DNA of 64,000 bases, taken from Doryteuthis pealeii (taxonomy: Eukaryota; Mollusca; Cephalopoda; Myopsida; Loliginidae). Shown here one piece after another: positions 34,879-45,854 of the stretch. The DNA is taken from NCBI GenBank assembly GCA_023376005.1, contig CM042157.1, forward strand, positions 92,571,249 through 92,635,248, written 5' to 3'. The translations under genes and the position numbers were made by a program. The stretch's first letter is position 1. Every line of letters begins with the position of its first letter. The notes under the pieces were generated by a model. The model had not been told where the DNA came from. It was given only the letters and a program-made list of their open reading frames with translations, and did no database searches.

Positions 34879-34915
34879 CTCTGATGATGATTTTTATAAA
34901 ATCGAAATATTGATC
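34879..34915 (+). ncRNA. Weak hammerhead-like motif
   Basis: CUGAUGA, extra U, GAUUUU/AAAAUC hairpin, GAAA, AUAU and UGAUC. The boxes and hairpin fit; helix I is poor. It is listed because the same architecture recurs through the window. Confidence 0.22.
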
Positions 34916-35025
34916 AGTATCAGTTATGATTATATTATGAATTGTTTTCTCTTTAACAGCATTGTGTGATGTTTTCATTCCACCTTTTCATACTCATATT
35001 GTCGGATTCATTTCCTTTCTTTTAA

Positions 35026-35076
<51 letters not shown>

Positions 35077-35219
35077 GCACCATCTATATGTCAGGCCCGG
35101 GACTTATTGGGTGTTGTGTTAGTAATAAGATTTCCCTTCACTTCTCCGTTTTGATTTGTGTACCCAAACTTTTCCGGGTGACCTTACTTTTCGATGTTTT
35201 TATTAAAACCTGATACGAA

Positions 35220-36395
35220 AATTAACGATAAGTTCTAAATTTTGATACGATTCTTGAATCGGGTATATAAATGACGAGAGGAGTAGATCTTAGGAAGGTT
35301 CTATTTCGCCAACTGGTCATCTTCCTCTGATTGATACGGACTTCTGATGTGTTGGCTCCTGTTGTCTCTGCTCACCCTTCTTTGTTTTTAGATGATGACG
35401 CAAGACTTAGTTTATTTTTCGCAGACGTCTTTATTAAAACTGAAGCCCAAAGGAGTCAAAACGTACGGTGAGAAAATGGCTTACTGGGGAACAGGCGACT
35501 ATCACGTCTGGCCCCTTCGACCGACCGCCAAATTCTAACTACTCTAATCCAGTTCCCTTCACACGCTTTGCCTTTAGCCAAGGAGAAATCAGCGACTAGG
35601 TCACTGAAAGGTGAACTGTGGTCAATCACTTCTATAACGGTATTACAAATATCGTTATTTAAATTTGACTACACTTACAGTCGTAATTCGTAGACAACCA
35701 AGAATTATGTAACATAAGATGATTCATTTAGCTTTGCTTAATTGCGCCACAAAACCAGATGTATGGGGCATCCGGTGAGATTTAGTTTCAGCTTCTTTGT
35801 TTAATTACATATCAATCTTCGTTGCCAAAGTCATCCTTGTAGAAGAACAGTAGTGATACTATACAGTCCATTGCTTGGAGGATAAGGATTATTATTCCCA
35901 AGGGCATTAATCCAAAAGTGAACGTAATATCTTGACCTGAGTTCGAACACCACTCAGTTAGAATCGAACTCATTAGTAATGGTCTTTCAGTATCACTTGT
36001 TAACCATTACACCACGCAAGGCGCCCATGATGATCTAGGGATCGAAAGTGGTTTCGGGGCCTTAGCATCATTACCACTATCCTTGGTGTCCCCGGCAGTA
36101 TTTAATACATTACCAAACTTATTGGATCGGTATAGGGAAACTACTGCGTAAGACTTTTGTTAGTGAATTCTATAGAGAAAATGGTTGGTACTTTCGTATC
36201 TAAGTGCGAATTGAAAAAACATATCCAGTTTACGGGTATTTTGTAAATATTTTTTGAGTTGTGAGGGTTTCGCTTATGCTTCGCATATTTGTGTTATAAT
36301 AAATGAAAAATAAAAATACTGTTCTTTTTAACCATGAATGTAGGTGTTCAAATGGACTAATATTTTAAAAATACTGTTGACTATCCAATTGTAGC

Positions 36396-36449
<54 letters not shown>

Positions 36450-37380
36450 GGATACCCAAAATGAAGCTAAACTGCGTTTTTGACAAAATGACTTTAGCCC
36501 CCCCCCCCTACAGAATATAATTTACCAAAAATCATGGAATTATCGAATTTAATGAAATTTTCAGTGTTTATTTATCAATGAATGATCTTTATAATGCATT
36601 ATTTATTTTATTTCAAAACTTTCTAATTTTTTTCAGGTCACTTAATTTTGAACCCCCTTATGTTGGGGGCGTAACATTTTGTTCGAGTTGGTCTTATAGT
36701 TTTCTAATTACAGTATAAATAAAGAGATAAAAGACCGAAGTTATGAATAGAAACAAAAAACATTTTTACGGTGGCTTTTCTATGAGAATATAAGTACCGA
36801 AAATCGAAAAATAAAATGTAAAAAAAATAATAAATAATTAATTTTTTGAGATTTCTTTTTTACTCATTTCGATAAATTTTTTGCTTTAAAAAGGGGGGGG
36901 GTACATTTTCAATCGAGTTTTTCTTCAAAAAGTATACTTTGATGTAATAAAATAAGGTTTGCATTAAATAGATATTTATTTCTAGAATCTAAAAATATAA
37001 CATTTTAAACTTAACATCAGGCTTTTCATATTTTAAATGAATTTTATATATTAATTTTTCATGGCAAAAATACTAAATTAAAGTTTTGAAATAAAATAAC
37101 TGATGCATTATAAAATTCATTAATTGATAAATTAATATTGAAAATTTCATTTTAAAATGTGTATACTGCATAATTACCGAAATATTCTAACGGAAAATAC
37201 ACACATTCTTCACAAAGAAAAAAATAAACAAAAACTCCAAATACTAGAAGCTTTATACATAAAACAATACAAACCATCCTTAAACAAAATTAATTTCCAA
37301 TGCAGTACACACATTTTAAAATGCCTATAACACCTTTCTCGCCAATTCTTCTCCTTCCAACCTCTACATTAATATAATTT
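35220..37380. other. Intron DNA with poly-G/C runs and one SINE
   Basis: Apart from the SINE at 35870-36032, an AT run, a C run at 36500 and a G run at 36893, nothing is recognised. Confidence 0.45.
35870..36032 (-). mobile_element. tRNA-headed SINE fragment
   Basis: Reverse strand: a GTGGTGTAATGGTTAACAAG A-box-like start and a GAGTTCGATTC B-box-like string, followed by a body resembling family T. It is diverged. Confidence 0.5.
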
Positions 37381-37401
37381 TTTAAAAACTCGAACACATC
37401 A

Positions 37402-37440
37402 CCCCTGATGATGGCACTTCGAAGTGCCGAAAGTACTCTG
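37402..37440 (+). ncRNA. Hammerhead-like motif, AGUACU class
   Basis: CUGAUGA, one extra U, a perfect GGCAC/GUGCC hairpin, GAAA, then palindrome AGUACU, C and UGG. The boxes and hairpin are clear. The extra base before helix II and a mismatch at the start of helix I make activity uncertain. It lies about 340 bases upstream of the VWA exon, with a long AT and GT microsatellite between. Confidence 0.42.
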
Positions 37441-37558
37441 GACTTGAACTTTGGTGGACTTATCTACAAATTCCACCCAAACATTAAAAAGTTGTCCAGA
37501 AAACTCGAAAAGATCCAAAATAAATTGTTAAACAGGAGATGTGTCTTTTGCTTAATTC

Positions 37559-37669
<111 letters not shown>

Positions 37670-37775
37670 AAATGAATTTATTAACGAATTTTAGATGGGT
37701 TTTTCGAAACAAACACACTACATACATAACTGTCATTTATGTATATGTATAATTTTGATCCTTTTGTTTTTTCAG

Positions 37776-38339
37776 AATGTTCCCCAGTGGCTGATATCGT
37801 AATTATACTTGATACGTCTGGAAGCATTACTAAACAGCAATTTCAAACGATGATAAAAACTGTGGCTAATTTTGCCAACAATTTTGAATTTGGGACAGAC
37901 AAGATTCAGATGGCCGTGTTTGCATTTAATGATCATATATCAAATAGAATTATTAAATTGAACGACTTCGCTGACAGAAATGCATTTCTAAGCGAGTTGT
38001 CAAAATATGACGATGATCATGAAGGTGGTGGAACTCGAACTGACAAAGCTTTACACTATCTTTCCAATAAAGTGTTCACTAAGAAAAACGGAGATCGAGA
38101 AATAGCTACGAATATTGCCCTGATATTTACAGATGGTCAATCAAATGAGCAAGAATATACAAAAATCCAAGCGCTTAAGACAAAAGATTTAAATATTAAT
38201 ATCATTTCTATTGGTATCGGAAATAATATTAATGTAAAGGAACTTGAGTTCATTGCCACAAGAAAAGAAGACGTTTTCCTCACAAACTTTACTCAGTTAA
38301 TCAGCATTGTTGATAATTTGGTTAATAAAACTTGCAATG
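37776..38339 (+). CDS. Exon 4, von Willebrand factor A domain 1
   Basis: This is a 564-base (188-codon) exon with a T-rich/CAG acceptor and a G/GTAAGT donor, phase 1 at both ends. It encodes one full VWA domain. The first beta strand ADIVIILD leads into the metal-binding MIDAS motif DTSGS (exon residues 13-17). The MIDAS threonine lies in GGGTRT (about 84-89) and the third MIDAS element is FTDGQS (about 118-123). Cysteines near residues 2 and 187 flank the domain, as in matrilin-type domains, and probably pair. All metal-ligand positions are present, so cation-dependent ligand or matrix binding is expected. The exon has no frame damage and is the most secure coding exon in the window. Confidence 0.93.
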
Positions 38340-38478
38340 GTAAGTAGAAAAAATATTGATGATAACAAAAGTATTGACGCTAGTATTTAAGTTTTAATTT
38401 AATAAGATATTGTATTAAATTAGAAAGACTAACGAAACTAAATTAGAACGAATATAGAAAGTATTACAATTATTTTAA

Positions 38479-38869
38479 CTAGTACAAAATAAAAAAAACA
38501 TTGTCTAAGGGATGGGAGTAAAAAATTCAAAGTAAGTAAAATCATCAAATTCATTAAAGGATTAAAAAATAAAACAATTTAAAACGTAAACTTTAAATAT
38601 GTATTAAAATAAAACAAACTATATATAGATATATAATACCAGTCATGTATTTATTAAAACTTGTTTTAAAAAACAATGAAGACTGTCTAATGCTGCATGT
38701 TCAAATTTTGAGTGTATTTATTGAATAAATACACTCAAAATTTGAACATGCCAAAAATCGTAGAATAAATTTTATTCTATGTTATGACGATTTTGGGAAA
38801 TGTGACGTAAGCAGTGACGTAATTTTTGTTACAGACAAAAACCGGAAGCGAATCTCCATTATTAATAGA
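38479..38869 (-). mobile_element. Helitron-like element, short family, in intron 4
   Basis: Reverse copy, 391 bp, lying 140 bp after the VWA1 exon. The CTAG terminus is present but the terminal hairpin is decayed. AATTATTTTAA occurs on both sides. Confidence 0.62.
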
Positions 38870-39495
38870 AATTATTTTAATGTTATTTTAATTGATTTCT
38901 ATATAAAATTATTTATAGGATTTGATTTGAGAATAACATCATAGTATTAGAAATCAGTAACAGAATATAATAATTTATTAAACCCAGTTTTGTTAAAATC
39001 ATTATGCAAATTATTCCCACCATATACTATGTAAATTTTTATTATTTCTTAGAGATACATTACACATATTTCAGGATTTTAAATGTATTAATAATATGGA
39101 CGGTTTTGCGAAAAATCTAACTCAGCTAGACTTTAATAGAGACATCGTTAATAAATAAAATGCTAATTAAGATTAGATAATGACTATTTTCTAATTGTTG
39201 AGAATATAGCTTAAATAACTAAAGACATTGTGATGTCAGTGGTGATGTAATTTCAGTTACAGAAAAACAGTCACATAATCTCCATTATAATAAGATTTTT
39301 TGCTATGAATCTCATCGTATTTTACAAGTTCAATGCCGTCTCAATTTTTTAATAAATTTTTAAAAAAATTGGAAATTCATTGTGTCTGTTCATATACTTT
39401 CTGCTAATTCCAACAATTCAATTTTTTAAAATTATTTTTTATCGCATTTTATCATTTTCTTCTAATATTTGAAATTATTTTTTCTGTTTATATAG

Positions 39496-39612
39496 TTTCT
39501 GTTAATCCCTGTTATTCAAACCCGTGCAAAAACAATGGAAAATGTAGACCTTTTCTTACCGAATATCTATGTGACTGCACCCACCCAAAGGTTGGTATCA
39601 ACTGTGAAACAA
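39496..39612 (+). CDS. Exon 5, EGF-like domain 2
   Basis: Thirty-nine codons lie between a TATAG acceptor and an AA/GTGAGT donor, again phase 1 at both ends. The segment holds six cysteines in EGF spacing: NPCYSNPCKNNGKC, then CDC, then GINC. NNGKC matches the usual NGGxC position. It continues the alternating EGF-VWA-EGF-VWA order of the gene. The spacing to the next VWA exon (2.6 kb) is filled by a 620-bp retroposon and LINE remnants. Confidence 0.85.
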
Positions 39613-39764
39613 GTGAGTATATTTTCATTTTATTGATTGATGACCACTTCCCCCTCCCCACCCCCCAAAAAAACTATAAGATATAAAAATTTAGATATTA
39701 TACAAGTATTTATGCTGATATCTATGGAATAAAAAAAAGAATCTATTATTTTACTAGTTTGGTT

Positions 39765-40385
39765 TGGTTTGGTTGGTTGGGTTTTACGGCATGTCAACCC
39801 CTTGGGTTATTTTATGCCGAATAATTCTATTGGTAATTTGGTATTCAAAAATGTTTAATGCCGACAAAGTTTTGAAATAATTTCATTTTTAATGGATAAT
39901 GCAATTTTGTTTATAAACTCATGTTTTATATTTAACCCATAGATGGGATCCTAACAGGTATTACCACTCCGGGTCAGAGTGGACCAGGCAGCAATGGTGA
40001 TGAAGGGGTGCTCCACATTCTCCAAACCTCCAAAACTGGAACCTCACCATCAGATAGAGTTTAACATCATACCCAGGACATGTAGACCCACAGCCACCGC
40101 CTTCTAGCACCCATATGATAAAAAGGGGTCGGGGCTTGCCATAAGGGCAATAGGGTTGGGAAAATCATATAGGTGCTAGGGCTTGACGTGGCCATCCGAT
40201 TGATCGAGGGCCCCTCCGACCGCCCGTCTAGCCCAAGATAGGCAAAAGTGGAGTATTGCAAGTCATGCTCATCCACCTGGGTTCTATCCTTAAGCATCAT
40301 GGGTCGCCACCCAGGGCCAACAGGTGACCCCTCTGCAGAGGTGCAGTCGGTGCATTCTAACGCCCCAGCCGACAGGGCGAAATTG
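39765..40385 (-). mobile_element. Family P retroposon in intron 5
   Basis: Reverse orientation, full body from TTTTACGGCATGTCAACC to GCCGACAGGGCG. It lies between the EGF2 and VWA2 exons. Confidence 0.8.
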
Positions 40386-40539
40386 TACTAGTTATCATCT
40401 GTGAAAAAAAAGATCAGATACATTTGAATTTCTGTAAGATGATTATTTCAGAAAACAATCTAAATAATAGAATTATATAGATATATTTCTTAAATGTTAA
40501 TAATTATAAACACGCCAATTTCAAGTCTTTCCAATCGAA

Positions 40540-40830
40540 ACCCCATCACTTAAAAAAACAAAGAATTTTTTTTTTGCGGGACCATATCATAAGCCTTCCT
40601 GCAGTCAATCCATGCCATGAGTACATTTTCCCTCTTTTAACTCACTTGAGAAAGTGCTGATTTATATATAGTTGGTCATCTGTTTCTCTTTTTCCCTTGT
40701 GGCATCCTTTATGTTCTTACGGAAATAGTCCGCGACATACAAACAAGTAATATATGCATTATCTTATCTGTACTGTTAGAATTTTTCACATTATTGGTAG
40801 ACACGTTATCAGCCTATAGTTGCTGGGGAT
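40540..40830 (-). mobile_element. LINE reverse-transcriptase fragment
   Basis: The minus strand contains MAWIDCRKAYDMVPQ, an RT core block of animal LINEs. Its order relative to the neighbouring C-terminal piece is reversed, so it is a separate insertion. Confidence 0.55.
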
Positions 40831-40832
40831 GG

Positions 40833-40865
<33 letters not shown>

Positions 40866-40871
<6 letters not shown>

Positions 40872-41445
40872 TACTCCTTTTGAGTTTTCACATCAGTGTT
40901 AGCTGATGGTCTTTCACTGGAGTCTGAGTGACAGCAAGTCTCCTCAGGTGTCCAGGACTCTTCTGAGTATTCTGGCAGATTGCAGCAGTGCAGTGTTCTG
41001 AATGGTTTCAATCCTTCCTCTGATTTCCAAACTTTCCAAACCTTTTTCTAATCCTTTTGGGACTGTTCCAAGTGCACCAACTACAATTGGTATAACTTTC
41101 ACTTTCGTATTCCATAACCTTTTCAGTTTCTGGAAAGGTCCAGACATTTGTCCATTTTTTCATTTTCCTTTAGCTTCACCCTGAGATCTGCTGGAACTGC
41201 AAAATCCACCAGTTGACAAGTTCTTTCTTTTTTGTTTATCAACACTAGGCCTGGTCTTCTTGCTGGGATAAGGTGATCCGTTTTTATTTTCAAAGTCCCA
41301 GAGAATTTTATGTGTTTCGTTCTCAAGAACAGATTCTGGTTTTATGCATATACCATTTTGTTGTATGGTCAAAATTTAATTTTTTGCATAATTCCCAGTG
41401 GATCACCTTCCCAACCCAGTCGTGTCTAGTTTTGTATTTCCGTTG
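40866..41445 (-). mobile_element. LINE ORF2 C-terminus with (TAA)n tail
   Basis: Minus-strand frames read TDHLIPARRPGLVLINKKER, PIVVGALGTVPKGLEKGLES and QNTALLQSARILRRVLDT. An ATT repeat (40838-40870) adjoins its 3' end, matching a TAA-type LINE tail. It lies in intron 5 on the strand opposite to the host gene. Confidence 0.72.
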
Positions 41446-41446
41446 T

Positions 41447-41515
41447 ATTACATTATTATATTATTATTATTATTATTATTATTATATTAATAATAATAAT
41501 AATAATAATAATAAT
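41447..41515 (+). repeat. (ATT)n/(AAT)n hairpin-forming repeat
   Basis: An ATT run followed by its complement AAT run, probably two LINE-type tails in opposite orientation. Confidence 0.85.
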
Positions 41516-41689
41516 TTTTGACTAGTGTTTTCTCATCTTTATCTTAACTGCACAATTGAAGCTTACCATTTATTGTTGTTTCCAAAAGGCGTTATTCCTC
41601 GCTGTTAAAGAAATAACAACTCAATTGTGTTGCGATAAATGATAGACTAAAATTGAACAGATGAAGAAAAATTAATAATAAAGTTGTAA

Positions 41690-42176
41690 ACACGGTTTGT
41701 TTTGAATGGCTTTTTGCCGATATTTTGGGAGAATAAGTGCTTAATTGGAGTCGTACCTAATTTTGAAAATTAATTAATTAATAATGAATTAGGCGGGAAT
41801 ACCTATTAAATGTATGGCTAAACAAATCGAGAAAAATCAATCTCTGTATGTACATTTCGGCTATTAGGCCTCATCAGCAGAGCTATAGATCGGAAGACCG
41901 CCCTGTGCGTGATTTGAAACCGGACTGCCAAGCTGACAGGCCGATCCATAACCTCTACACTAAACGGACTTCTTAGATTTTATGATTTGTTTAGAGTAGG
42001 TTAATATTCCACTTCTAGTGACTTTTATTACACGACGATATGTAAGTTGTAAACACGTTTGTTTGAATGGCTTTTTGCCGATAATTTTGGGAGAATAAGT
42101 GCTTAATTGGAGTCGTACCTAATTTTGAAAATTAATTTATTAATAATGAATTAGGCGGAATACCTATTAAATGTAT
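41690..42176 (+). repeat. Duplicated intron segment around the hammerhead
   Basis: About 128 bp at 41690-41817 recur at 42049-42176, spaced 359 bp. The 231 bp between hold the ribozyme. The second copy lacks bases in several homopolymers (GGTTTGTTTTG against GTTTGTTTG). Confidence 0.85.
41842..41882 (-). ncRNA. Type I hammerhead ribozyme, near-ideal core
   Basis: Read on the minus strand: helix I strand CUCUG, box CUGAUGA, helix II GGC-CUAAUA-GCC, box GAAA, self-complementary helix III (AUGUACAU), cleavage nucleotide A, then CAGAG closing helix I with five Watson-Crick pairs. Every invariant core nucleotide of a hammerhead is present and in order in 41 bases. The predicted cut lies between 41847 and 41846. 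A very short palindromic helix III is typical of hammerheads in Penelope-like elements and animal retrozymes, which often work as dimers. The motif sits in the intron just before exon 6, on the strand opposite to the gene. Confidence 0.78.
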
Positions 42177-42191
42177 GTTTTTTCTTTACAG

Positions 42192-42753
42192 CATGCAAAT
42201 CAGTGGCGTATCATGATTGTGATCGATGATCTGGAAGCGTTATAAGGAAAAACTTGATAAGATAATTGATGCGGTGATGTTTTTTATCAAGAGTGTTGAA
42301 TAAAAATGGTAAAGTGCGCATTGGCATCATTACGTATGCAGTGGATGTATTCGTGCATTATGATTTAGACGCCTATGATAATAAATTGGACATGCTTTTT
42401 GTTTGTAATCTTTTTACGGTACAAGTACAAAGGAGGATCTACAATGACGCATAAGGCCTTAAAATATCTGAAAAAACATTCTTTTACGCGTCAGAAAGGT
42501 GACAGGCCGGGATATGCAAATTACGTCCTCTTTTTCACAGATGGTAAGTCCCGTCATCCACGGAAGACACAGAGATGGGCAAGAGTGTTGAAAAGATCAT
42601 GTATCACTGTATATGCTATTGGTGTTGGTCAAAAAATTAATAAACGTGAACTTCATCGCATTGCCAGTAAACCCAAACCACGACATAGGATTTTGACATC
42701 ATTTATGAGGCTTAACTTGGAAATGAAGCGAGTGATCACTCAGGTATGTAAAG
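42192..42753 (+). CDS. Exon 6, von Willebrand factor A domain 2, frame broken
   Basis: The exon runs from a TTTACAG acceptor to an AAG/GTATGT donor and is 562 bases, close to the 564 of exon 4. The second half is open and clearly VWA: GGSTMTHKALKYL (MIDAS Thr), FFTDGKS (MIDAS Asp), VYAIGVGQKIN, and a final CKG matching CNG in exon 4. The first half needs several small indels to be read: bases seem missing between SVA and IMIV, in the DGSGS MIDAS box, in NFDK and around VEIKN. The losses are mostly at homopolymers. The exon may be intact in the animal and damaged in the assembly, or a decayed domain. The phase-1 ends fit exons 4 and 5. Confidence 0.7.
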
Positions 42754-42775
42754 GTATGTATTAGATCTATCAATA

Positions 42776-43187
42776 ATGGAGATTAGCTTCCGGTTTTTGT
42801 CTGTAACAAAAACTACGTCATTGCTTATGTCACACTGCCTAAGATCGACATAAATAGAATACACTCGAAATTTGAGCATGCAATGTTAGACAGTCCTCAT
42901 TGGTTTTTTAAACAAGTTTTAATAAATACATACCTAGTATTATCTATCTATCTATCTATATATATTTTATTTTAATATATATTTAAAGTTATCAGAGCTA
43001 ACTTTCCATTTCATTTTTTAAATTTTTTACTCCTTTAATAAATTTATTTTATTTTTTTACTCCTTTAATAAATTTAATGATTTTACTTTACTTATGAAAC
43101 AAACACTCTGATATTAAATTTTCAACTCTCATCCCATCAGGCAATATTTATTTTACGTCGCCCAGAAAGCGTTTTTTATTTTGCTAG
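42776..43187 (+). mobile_element. Non-autonomous Helitron-like element, short family
   Basis: Same family, 412 bp, starting TCTATCAATAATGGAG 22 bases after the donor of exon 6 and ending CTAG|T. Confidence 0.7.
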
Positions 43188-43232
43188 TCAATAATAAAAA
43201 ATAAATAATTGAATGTGAATATCTATATTAAA

Positions 43233-43478
43233 GATGCTGGACCATACGACTTTTAAGGCACCCTTCCGCAATCTCGACTCACAAGGACACTTTTCTCATG
43301 TACACCGTCAAAATCCGGTTGTTGTTGGGGTTAGGGTTAGGGGTTAGTTTAATAATTAAAAAAAAACTCTAAAAATCGTCTGTTAACAATTAACCGGATT
43401 TTGACGGTGGTAAATGCAAAAAATGTCCCATAAATCGAGATCGCAAAAGGGGTGCCTCAAGGTCACATGGTTCAAGAT
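43233..43478. mobile_element. Palindromic element with TTAGGG core
   Basis: GATGCTGGACCATACGAC at the left and its partner TCAAGATGC at the right begin inverted arms that meet at CACCGTCAAAATCCGGTT / AACCGGATTTTGACGGTG. The loop contains GGGTTAGGGTTAGGGGTTAG. Confidence 0.65.
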
Positions 43479-44133
43479 GCTTTAACACCTGTCCCAATGG
43501 CGTACGTCCCTGTTTATTTCCAGTGAATGATGCATGCATAATATTTCATTATAAATATACATAGATTATAAATATAAAGATATAACATATTATATTACGA
43601 GAAGATAAATATTCAACCATTTTGTAAACGATACATCATAATATTACATATAGATTAATGAACATAAAAATAAAATTAGGTTTTTCTATATACATTGAAT
43701 ACATCTAGCCATTTTAAAGTTCCTAAGACTCTATTAACACAACATATAGCTTTTAAAGGATTGGTATGATATACAAGATATACAAGTTCAGTCTAGAAAG
43801 GGGTCCCCAGCCTGTTTCTGCGTATCAAATACGACCCTTGAGGACCATCCGTGCGATTTTGACTGTGAGGTAATATACAAATACAACTCATTCATCTTCA
43901 AGTGTTCAGAAGATTTTGAAGTCCAAGTTTCTTGCTTGCCACATCTTCAAATTTCTGGGGACGATACCCAATTTTATCCCCCCCCCCACACTCAGTAAGT
44001 AGTGAATATGTCTGGCATTACATACGCCGTGAACAGTTGTTCTCCAAAATGAAGAATGCCAAGAGTGGTAGTACACTGTCAAATCATTACTTTTCTGATG
44101 TGCTTCTGTCAATTTTTTGATATAATTCTGATA

Positions 44134-44685
44134 CGAGGGTCAGTCAAAAATAATGCCCTTTTGTTTAGGACTGGTATAATTACCAACACAGGAATATGCA
44201 TCATACATCAAAATGAAGCGGGTCCTCTGTGGATCACATCCCTACTTGTCCACAGTCACCATTTTCTCAATATAATGTTCCACGTTCAAATGAGAGCACG
44301 TATCCCTGCCCGGTAAAATTCTGTTGACTGTTCTTTGAGCCACTTCTTCATTACATTTTGACTTCCTCGTCACTGGAATAATGTTTTGCCTGTCAAAACC
44401 CTTTCATGGGGCCGGAGAGATTATAGTTTGAAGGCGCTAAATCTGGTGCGTATGGAGGATACGCTAAAGTTGTCCAAAGAACAGTCAACAGAATTTTAAG
44501 GGGCAGAGATACATGCTCTCATTCGAAGGTGGAACATTTCTATTTAGGGAAACGGTGACTGTGTAGAGAAGTAGGAATGTGATCCACAGAGGACCAGCTT
44601 CATTTTGATGTATGATACTTGTTCCTGTGTTGATAATTATACCTGTCCTAAATAAAATGACATTACCTTTTTGACTCACCCTCAC
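44134..44685 (-). mobile_element. Degraded mariner element
   Basis: GAGGGTCAGTCAAAAA at the left and TTTTTGACTCACCCTC at the right form terminal inverted repeats of over 100 bp, flanked by TA. The minus strand encodes YPPYAPDLAPSNYNLSGP, the C-terminal catalytic block of mariner transposases. The rest of the transposase is deleted. Confidence 0.75.
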
Positions 44686-45239
44686 TATTACATCTTTTTG
44701 TGTTGCAACAACATTAGATGTCTCATTAATGAATTATGGTTGTTGCCTTGTGAATTAAGGCGTTTTTTTTTCTGTCCTTTTAAGGTCGCGGCCTTGGATT
44801 CTCAATATTTTTTCTCGGGCTGAATAGGTTGGGAATCTGTTAAGATTCTTGTTGCCCTTTTAGGCTGCAGGTGAGGGCTCCATTGTGCCATTAAATTTGA
44901 TCCATTTTGAGGAATCCTTGTGTTCCTCAGTGTAAAGTAGAACCCTCGTGTTCCTCTGTGTTAAGCAGAATCCTTGTGTTGGTGATCCGTTCGTTCGTGT
45001 TAAGCACGGGCAACTGAACACCTTTCACCGAAGGCCATTAGATAGTTAACCAACCACGTATTCGAGCATGTTGATTGATCAATTGAATCCACGTGCCTAT
45101 TGAAGAGTCTATAAATGTAAGTGGTGGCTCCAGCACACCTTATATTACAAAATATTCCAACAAACTCCTTGTATAGAAAGTAACGAGACTAATTAAAAGA
45201 ATTTTAGGTTGGACATATTGATTGAAAACTACGTGATCA

Positions 45240-45760
45240 ATGTTAATCTTAAACACGAGAAAATTCATTTGGATTATTCGACTATTATCCTCATCTTTAT
45301 TGTTATCTACACAACGTTTCGGCCGATGTGCCCCTCTGGCCTTCTTCAGGTATTTCTTGTCGGATTCGGGAACCCTCTCGAATTCGGACCTCCTCTCGAA
45401 CCTTTTCTTTGAACTCGGGACCTTCTTGTCGTAATCGGGGCATTTGTGGAACTTCGAACCTAAACCTTTATTCAATCCACGGAATAGACTGTTCTCATTC
45501 CTAAAAAACATGACTGGATACAAGGTTAAGCTGTTTAATTATTCTATGTTACTGTCGCACTTAGCCTGGATTAAACCTGCAGCCTAGAGATAACTATCAC
45601 TTAGAACTGTATTATAACTCAACGCCTATATCCACCACGCAAGGTGTCCAAATGAGGGCGCATTAGCCGAAACGTTGTGTAGATAACAATAAAGATGAGG
45701 ACAATAGTCCGAAAATCCAAATAATCCAAATTAGTAAACCTCATCTTAAAAAAATTCAGA
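45240..45760. mobile_element. Inverted-terminus repeat, left arm
   Basis: Termini of about 55 bp, inverted: ATTATCCTCATCTTTATTG and CAATAAAGATGAGGACAATA. The body includes the 45310-45354 motif. Confidence 0.6.
45310..45354 (-). ncRNA. Hammerhead-like motif, GGCC/ACGU class, left arm
   Basis: Minus strand: AUAC, CUGAAGA, A, GGCC...GGCC hairpin, GAAA, palindrome ACGU, U, GUGU. AUAC and GUGU can form four helix I pairs, one a G-U wobble. It lies in the left arm of the 4-kb inverted repeat. Confidence 0.42.
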
Positions 45761-45854
45761 GAAACGAGAAAAAAGATTCCTTTCAAGTTTATCTTTAAGA
45801 ATTTACATTCAACTGAATAATCTTGGATGATTATAAAATGTATTTGACTGAGTG

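Noticed and set aside
43325..43345. Chromosome end or interstitial telomere array
   Set aside because: Only two to three TTAGGG-like units inside a palindromic element.
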